Below are positions 59,372 through 64,000 of a stretch of 64,000 nucleotides of DNA, piece by piece. Source of the stretch: CBDCKN01 sp965219035 (lineage in GTDB: Bacteria > Gemmatimonadota > Gemmatimonadetes > Longimicrobiales > Gaopeijiaceae); assembly GCA_965219035.1 (NCBI GenBank), contig CBDCMR010000004.1, forward strand, positions 1,426,001 to 1,490,000, given 5' to 3'. A program made the position numbers and the translations under genes. A model generated the notes under the pieces. That model had not been told where the DNA came from, made no database searches, and saw only the letters and a list, made by a program, of their open reading frames with translations. Each line of letters opens with the position of its first letter. The first letter of the stretch is position 1.

Positions 59372-59990
59372 CTTCCTCCTCCCCCACCACGGGATTCCGA
59401 AGCGTACCCACCCCCTCAATCTCCACCTCGACCTCGTCGCCCGGCTCCAGCGCACCGATCCCCTCGGGCGTCCCGGTGGCAATGACGTCACCGGGCTCGA
59501 GCGTCATGATTCGGGAGATGTATGCGATCAACATCGGGACGGAGAACACCATCTCGGAAGCCGGAGCCCTCTGGCGCTCCACGTCGTTGACCCGAGTGAC
59601 GAGCACCAGCTCCGGAAAGTCGGCGGGCTCGAGGGGAGAGTCGGAGCTGAGGGGAGAGACGGAGCCAAGGGGACAGAACGTGTCGAACCCCTTGGCCCTG
59701 GACCACTGGTCGTCTCTCCGCTGTAGGTCTCGTGCCGTCACATCGTTCAACGGCAAGATCCCGTCCACGACACTCCACGCCTCCGCCTCGGGCACGTATC
59801 GGGCGGGAACACCGATGCGGATTCCGATCTCACCCTCGTAGTCGACCCTCCCCACTCCGGACGGGACGACGATGGGCGCCCCGGGATCGATGACGCTGGA
59901 AGGCGGCTTGAGGAAAATGAGCGGCTCGTCGGGGACGACACTTCCCAACTCCGCGGCGTGGGCGTGGTAGTTGCGCCCTATGCAGACGAT
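59361..59990 (-). CDS. Fumarylacetoacetate hydrolase-family enzyme
   Basis: The protein of about 209 residues matches the short FAH family (FAHD1/HpcE-like): VCIGRNYHAHAAELG, PLIFLKPPSSVIDPGAPI, DYEGEIGIRIG (metal Glu pair), MLIAYISRIMTLEPGDVIATGTPEGIG and GDEVEVEIEGVGTL. Such enzymes cleave or decarboxylate acylpyruvates and oxaloacetate. Homology extends past the first usual start (TTG 59948) to about 59990, where no ATG, GTG or TTG occurs. A rare ATC start (59990) or an undetected indel must be considered. Confidence 0.87.
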   Translation of the reverse strand: MVCIGRNYHAHAAELGSVVPDEPLIFLKPPSSVIDPGAPIVVPSGVGRVDYEGEIGIRIGVPARYVPEAEAWSVVDGILPLNDVTARDLQRRDDQWSRAKGFDTFCPLGSVSPLSSDSPLEPADFPELVLVTRVNDVERQRAPASEMVFSVPMLIAYISRIMTLEPGDVIATGTPEGIGALEPGDEVEVEIEGVGTLRNPVVGEEEGGA

Positions 59991-60030
59991 CTTGGATGGC
60001 CGTGACGGCGCGCCGGAAGCCCCTATGGCG

Positions 60031-60231
60031 TCAGCCCTCGGTCGGCTGAGTGTGGATCCAGGTCCCGATGATGGTCCCGACGCCTGCGATGGTGAGAAGC
60101 ACCGTGATGACCGCCCACCAGAATCCGATATCCGAGTGACCGTCCGCCCAGCCGGCGGCCGAATCCTGGAATGTGAAACCCGCCATCACGAGGATTCCGA
60201 CACCGGCGAGCATGCCGAGAACGCGAGTCAT
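60031..60231 (-). CDS. Small two-helix membrane protein, unknown
   Basis: The 66-residue protein has one hydrophobic helix near the start (VLGMLAGVGILVMAGFTFQ) and another near the end (FWWAVITVLLTIAGVGTIIG), joined by a short polar loop. AGAGGCGG precedes the ATG. No family is recognised. Confidence 0.6.
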   Translation of the reverse strand: MTRVLGMLAGVGILVMAGFTFQDSAAGWADGHSDIGFWWAVITVLLTIAGVGTIIGTWIHTQPTEG

Positions 60232-60329
60232 TGAGTATCCGCCTCTGAGTTGGGTCCAGCCGGGAGTACCCGGGCCACCCGCAGAATCTACCGCGGCCCG
60301 CACCACCCACAAGGTGTATCGCTGCAGGG

Positions 60330-62936
60330 TCATCCGTACCCCGCGCCTCCCTGGTGAAATACACGCAGGGCGTGGGCGACCTCGCTCCACGGCCCCTTCG
60401 CCAGCGGAGCCGGGGGAAGAGAGTCCCTGAGGTACAACCCGTAACGTTTTCGCAGGATACGGTCGTCCAGGATCACCACGCTGCCCCGGTCGTCGTGGGA
60501 GCGCACCAGGCGCCCGAACCCTTGCTTCAGCCGGAGCGCGGCCAGGGGTAAGGCGAAGTCCCAGAAGGCGTTGCCTCCCCGCTTCTCGATCGCCTCGATC
60601 CGGGCGGCCGTGACCGGCTCCGTGGGCACCCGGAAGGGGAGCCGCTGGATGACGAGGCCCCGCAACGGCCGCCCCGGTACGTCTACACCCTCCCAGAACG
60701 AGGCCGTCCCAAGGAGAATCCCCGACCCGGAGGCCACGAAGCGCTCGAGGAGCCGCGCCCGCCCATCCTCCCCCTGCACGAAAAGCGGCCATGGCAAGCC
60801 ACCGTCCGCACGCAGCAGCTCGGCCACCCGCCGGAGGGCTCGGTGTGACGTGAAAAGGACGAACAGGCCTCCGTCGGAGATGCCCGCCATCTCGCCCACG
60901 ATGCGAGCGGTAGCCTCCTGGAGTGCATCCCCGGGGAAATTCACATCGGGCAGATCCGTGGGCACTGCCAGGATTGTTTGATCTTTGAAGTCGAAGGGAG
61001 AAGAGATGATAGATTCTATGACCTCTTGTATCACATTAGATGCCTCCAGCTCCTCCGGACTCAGCCCGACCCGGCTACGGAGGAAGCTGAAGCAGTTCCT
61101 GGTGGCAAGCGTAGCTGAGGAGAGGACCACCGTATCGGTCTTTTCGAACAGGCCTTCCCGCAGCAGACCGCCCAACTCGATGGGAGCCGATGCCATGACC
61201 AGATTCCGCCTGCCCTTGCGCGGTCGGCCCCTCCATTCCAGCCACCGGACGAACCGATCCTCCCCTTCTTCGGGGTCCAGAACGGTTCGGACGGCGCGAA
61301 CGGACCCGTCGAGTCGACGCTCCACGCTCTGAAGATCCAGGACACGTCCCTCGAGGCTTTCGAACAAGGTCTCATCGCGCTCGAGGCTCTCCTTGACCCA
61401 CCGTACCTCCGCCTCGAGATCCCGGAACGCCACTATCAGCCCGTCCAGCCGCTCCCGGACGGCGGGCCGCGTCAACGGTTCCGGGAAGTCGGCGGTCCCG
61501 ATTCGCTTTGCGCCCACTGCGTCCGCCGGCAGGAGCGGCTCCATGGCATCCAGGAACAGTGTGAGCTGGGCCCTGGCCTCGTCCACGGCCGGACGCACCC
61601 GCTCTTCGATCCGGCTCCTCAGCTCCGTGGCGGCCGTCCGGCCACTCCCGCCCGCTAGCGCCTCCTGAACCGCCGCCAGGACACCCCGCCCCCTCCGGTC
61701 CAGACGGGCCAGGAGCCGGAACATCCCGAGGCGGGTAGCCTCTAGCCCCAGATGCGATGTGGCGGCGTTTTCGATGTTGTGTGCCTCGTCGAGAATCAAG
61801 TGCCGATAGGCTGGCAGTACCGCCGACCCCGAGTAGTTTCGCGTGGCCATTCGGACGGACAGATCTGCAAAGAGCAGGTGGTGGTTCGCCACCAGAAGGC
61901 GGGCGGCGGCGGCCTTCCGCCGCGAACGCTGGTAGAAGCAGGCCTGAAAGTGCGGGCAGCGGGTCCTCAGGCAGATATCCGAATCACTCCTCACCTCGTC
62001 CCAGACGTCTTCGCTGGGCACGAACGTCAGGTCGGCAAGAGAGCCGTCGTCGGTGCCGTCGATCCAATCCAGGAAACCGTCGAGCTCATCCGCCCGATCG
62101 TCCTCGAACAGGAGAGGTGCCGTTTCGGCGGCCAGTCGCGCCCGGCGGATGGAGATGTAGTTGCCGCGCCCCTTCACCAGAGCCCAGTCCACGTCGTCGC
62201 CCACCAGGCTCCGGACCAGCGGCAGATCCTTGCTGTCGAGCTGCTCCTGCAGATTGATGGTGTTGGTGGAGATGACCGTCCGCTCACCGTTCTGCAGCAC
62301 CCACGCCGCCGCCGGCACCAGGTACGCCAGTGACTTGCCGGTTCCCGTTCCGGCCTCGACGATGGCTATTCCGCCTTGGTTGAAACGCTCCGCCACCAGC
62401 CGGAGCATGGCGCGTTGCCCGGGCCGGTCCTCGTAACGCGGATGCCTCTCGACCAGGGGCCCCGCTGGGCCGATCAACCCCTCGAGCGCCTCCACGTCCA
62501 ACGGCTCCACATGTCGCGGGGAGGGAGGCTCCACCACCACGTAAAGGCTATCGGCGGAGTTGTCGGTGATGGCAGACCCGAGTCCCTCCTCGTAGAGCTG
62601 CGCGGCGACGCCCAGATCGGCATCCGAGGGCTCCAACACACCCGAGGGGTGGTTGTGGATCATGACCCCTCCCTCCTCCGCTCCACGAGCCGTTACCAGG
62701 ACCGCGGCCTTGTTTCCCCGGGCGACAGCCCGAGGCTCGATCAGCTCCCGAGCTTCACTGACCTGGGCAAGGAAGCACACTTCGCGACCGCCCGCCTTCT
62801 GGATCTCCCGCCGGATGGCCTCGGCGGCATCAGGTGACAGTCGTAGGTCGGAGGTCGAGCCGGGCGGCTCGGGAAGGCCGGGGCCGTTCGTCACCCCGTC
62901 GGTGGCGACTCCGGAGAGGTCCTGATCGGGATTCAC
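60330..62936 (-). CDS. DinG/XPD-type helicase with N-terminal RadC-like (MPN) domain
   Basis: The 868-residue protein starts with an MPN/JAB-like domain containing VMIHNHPSGVLEPSDADLGVA (in two pieces, about residues 91-110), the H-x-H-P...S-x-x-D signature of RadC. A DinG helicase follows: Walker A in VEAGTGTGKSLAYL, an Fe-S cluster region with Cys in DICLRTRCPHFQAC, LVANHHLL, DEAH in LILDEAHNIE, then the C-terminal motor (LFTSHRALRRVAE, GTASFWEGVDVPG, GFGRLVRSHDDRGSV). Such helicases unwind DNA:RNA hybrids and damaged DNA 5-prime to 3-prime. The fusion suggests a metalloprotease-like or scaffold domain acting with the helicase. Confidence 0.88.
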   Translation of the reverse strand: MNPDQDLSGVATDGVTNGPGLPEPPGSTSDLRLSPDAAEAIRREIQKAGGREVCFLAQVSEARELIEPRAVARGNKAAVLVTARGAEEGGVMIHNHPSGVLEPSDADLGVAAQLYEEGLGSAITDNSADSLYVVVEPPSPRHVEPLDVEALEGLIGPAGPLVERHPRYEDRPGQRAMLRLVAERFNQGGIAIVEAGTGTGKSLAYLVPAAAWVLQNGERTVISTNTINLQEQLDSKDLPLVRSLVGDDVDWALVKGRGNYISIRRARLAAETAPLLFEDDRADELDGFLDWIDGTDDGSLADLTFVPSEDVWDEVRSDSDICLRTRCPHFQACFYQRSRRKAAAARLLVANHHLLFADLSVRMATRNYSGSAVLPAYRHLILDEAHNIENAATSHLGLEATRLGMFRLLARLDRRGRGVLAAVQEALAGGSGRTAATELRSRIEERVRPAVDEARAQLTLFLDAMEPLLPADAVGAKRIGTADFPEPLTRPAVRERLDGLIVAFRDLEAEVRWVKESLERDETLFESLEGRVLDLQSVERRLDGSVRAVRTVLDPEEGEDRFVRWLEWRGRPRKGRRNLVMASAPIELGGLLREGLFEKTDTVVLSSATLATRNCFSFLRSRVGLSPEELEASNVIQEVIESIISSPFDFKDQTILAVPTDLPDVNFPGDALQEATARIVGEMAGISDGGLFVLFTSHRALRRVAELLRADGGLPWPLFVQGEDGRARLLERFVASGSGILLGTASFWEGVDVPGRPLRGLVIQRLPFRVPTEPVTAARIEAIEKRGGNAFWDFALPLAALRLKQGFGRLVRSHDDRGSVVILDDRILRKRYGLYLRDSLPPAPLAKGPWSEVAHALRVFHQGGAGYG

Positions 62937-62948
62937 AGGGGCGCACCC

Positions 62949-64000
62949 TCAGGTCTTGAGCTTTTTCTTCTTGGCCGCCGGAAAGAGAACGTTGTTCAGG
63001 ATGAGCCGATACGCGGGTGAGTTAGGGTGGAGGTCCAGGTCGGTGGGCGGATCTCCGATCTGGTGCTCGGGATCCTCCGGGTCATGTCCCCCGAAGTAGG
63101 TCCAGGTGCCTTCTCCGTAGTTGCCGTGCAGGTACTTGGCGATGTTGCCCTCCTTGGCGAGGACGATGGTCCCGGGCTTCAGGCGATCGATGCGGAACGA
63201 CGTGGTGAGGCCGTAGAAGTCCGGAATGACATCCTCGTGATTCTGCGTGAGCATAGCGGGAACGGGATCGAACTTGGCGGAGAAGTCGAAGAGGAAGAAC
63301 GCCCCCAGCGCCAGGCGCCAAGGTGTGTTGACCTGATGCCCGTCGATGTCGCTGAAGGCGTTCACCGACGGTCGCACTTGAACTACCGCGTCGGTAAAGG
63401 CCATGGTTGCGGACCAGTCCATCTTCCGCGTGGCGTCGGGGTCGGCGGGTGAGCCGTCGGAGTACGCGGCCGCAATATCCAGGTGCTCCGCACCCAGGGC
63501 CAGCTCAAGAGTCTCGGTCGCAGAGCACATGGCAAAGAGGAATCCGCCATCCTCCACGTACTGTCGGATCTCCAGTGCGACACGCTTCTTGAGAGCCGGC
63601 ACGGTGGCGAAGCCGGTTCGCCGCGCCGCCTCCTCGTTCCTTGCCACCTCCTCCTGGAGCCAGGACGATCCGGCGTAGGTAATGAAGAACTTGGAATACT
63701 GACCCGTGAAGTCCTCGTGGTGGAGGTGCAGCCACTCGTAGTCCTCGAGTTCCCCTGCGATGACGTTGTCGTCCCAGACCTTCTCGTAAGGGATCTCGGC
63801 GTACTCGAGAGCCATGGTCACGGCGTCGTCCCAGGGCGTGCTGTTGGGCGGGGTGTAGATGGCCACCTTAGGTGCCTTCTCCAGGACCACCGACTCCATG
63901 TTCGAGTCTGTGATCACGGCGCGGATGGCCGCCACGTCGGCGCCTCCCACCGGCTCGATCGAGACGCCACGCAGGGCCGCCTGTCGACGGATGCCGGACA
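62949..64000 (-). CDS. Uncharacterised protein (often labelled asparagine synthetase B), partial
   Basis: About 350 residues are visible and the N-terminus lies beyond the window; the frame is open to base 64000. Landmarks are KVAIYTPPNSTPWDDAVT, WLHLHHEDFTGQYSKFF, GGFLFAMCSATETLELAL, FDFSAKFDPVPAMLTQNHEDV and GGHDPEDPEHQIGDPPTDL, with a Lys-rich end. Some databases call this family asparagine synthetase B, but neither a glutaminase Cys1 region nor the SGGxDS pyrophosphatase motif is seen. The HGxYG...GGHDPED ending recalls a glutamine-amidotransferase-like or ThuA-like fold. Function is unknown. Confidence 0.75.
   Translation of the reverse strand, partial: SGIRRQAALRGVSIEPVGGADVAAIRAVITDSNMESVVLEKAPKVAIYTPPNSTPWDDAVTMALEYAEIPYEKVWDDNVIAGELEDYEWLHLHHEDFTGQYSKFFITYAGSSWLQEEVARNEEAARRTGFATVPALKKRVALEIRQYVEDGGFLFAMCSATETLELALGAEHLDIAAAYSDGSPADPDATRKMDWSATMAFTDAVVQVRPSVNAFSDIDGHQVNTPWRLALGAFFLFDFSAKFDPVPAMLTQNHEDVIPDFYGLTTSFRIDRLKPGTIVLAKEGNIAKYLHGNYGEGTWTYFGGHDPEDPEHQIGDPPTDLDLHPNSPAYRLILNNVLFPAAKKKKLKT

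Noticed and set aside
62949..64000. Asparagine synthetase
   Set aside because: No N-terminal Cys glutaminase segment or ATP-pyrophosphatase SGGxDS motif is visible in the part present.

Overview
The window is high-GC bacterial DNA with compact same-strand operons, many GTG/TTG starts, a PknB-type kinase fragment, lipoproteins, a PQQ dehydrogenase and a CDGSH protein. This fits an environmental Gemmatimonadota-like bacterium, but no rRNA or other decisive marker is present, so the phylum is an inference.

Bases 1-16100 are accessory DNA dominated by insertion sequences. They hold IS3-family elements of four kinds (called here IS-a, IS-b, IS-c and IS-d), an IS481-like element, and an IS66-type element whose last gene encodes a DruA-like DUF4338 protein. 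Between them sit a complete nitrilase, a lipoprotein, an ankyrin-repeat lipoprotein cut by IS-a, and remnants of a response regulator and of an unknown gene. A CAU tRNA closes this part.

Bases 16250-30470 are mostly housekeeping: upp, pcm, a MITE-like element, a Rossmann-fold gene split by IS-b at codon 8, then rluB, scpB, scpA, an M50 protease, rpsT, a PqqB-like hydrolase, pyrCBR and an NhaC-type antiporter. Bases 30476-32762 are scarred: a frameshifted membrane-protein remnant and a GHL10-type lipoprotein gene cut by IS-a. Bases 32755-42294 carry tadA, a LexA-like regulator lacking the usual catalytic residues, gltX, ispG, a CDGSH protein, a tenA remnant, moaA, a cupin, a DUF309 protein and a PQQ dehydrogenase. 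Bases 42423-44880 are a three-way IS chimera ending in a glycosyltransferase remnant, followed by an unknown gene and tRNA-Ser(UGA).

From 45741 to the end there is a long minus-strand run: purH, purN, a metallo-beta-lactamase hydrolase, an ErpA-type protein, gmhB, selA, a repeat-bearing lipoprotein, valS, a tandem HD-GYP protein, a membrane-anchored protein, an aminotransferase, an FAH-family enzyme, a RadC-like/DinG fusion helicase, and a partial protein of a family often labelled asparagine synthetase B.

Overall this is a core chromosome (pyrimidine and purine synthesis, tRNA charging, chromosome segregation, cofactors) repeatedly invaded by a few nearly identical IS elements. Several insertions broke genes, some leaving clean 3-bp duplications, and recombination between IS copies has made chimeras. 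The most unusual non-IS items are the IS66-linked DruA-like gene, the LexA-like regulator, the RadC-like/DinG fusion and the MITE that supplies the stop codon of pcm.
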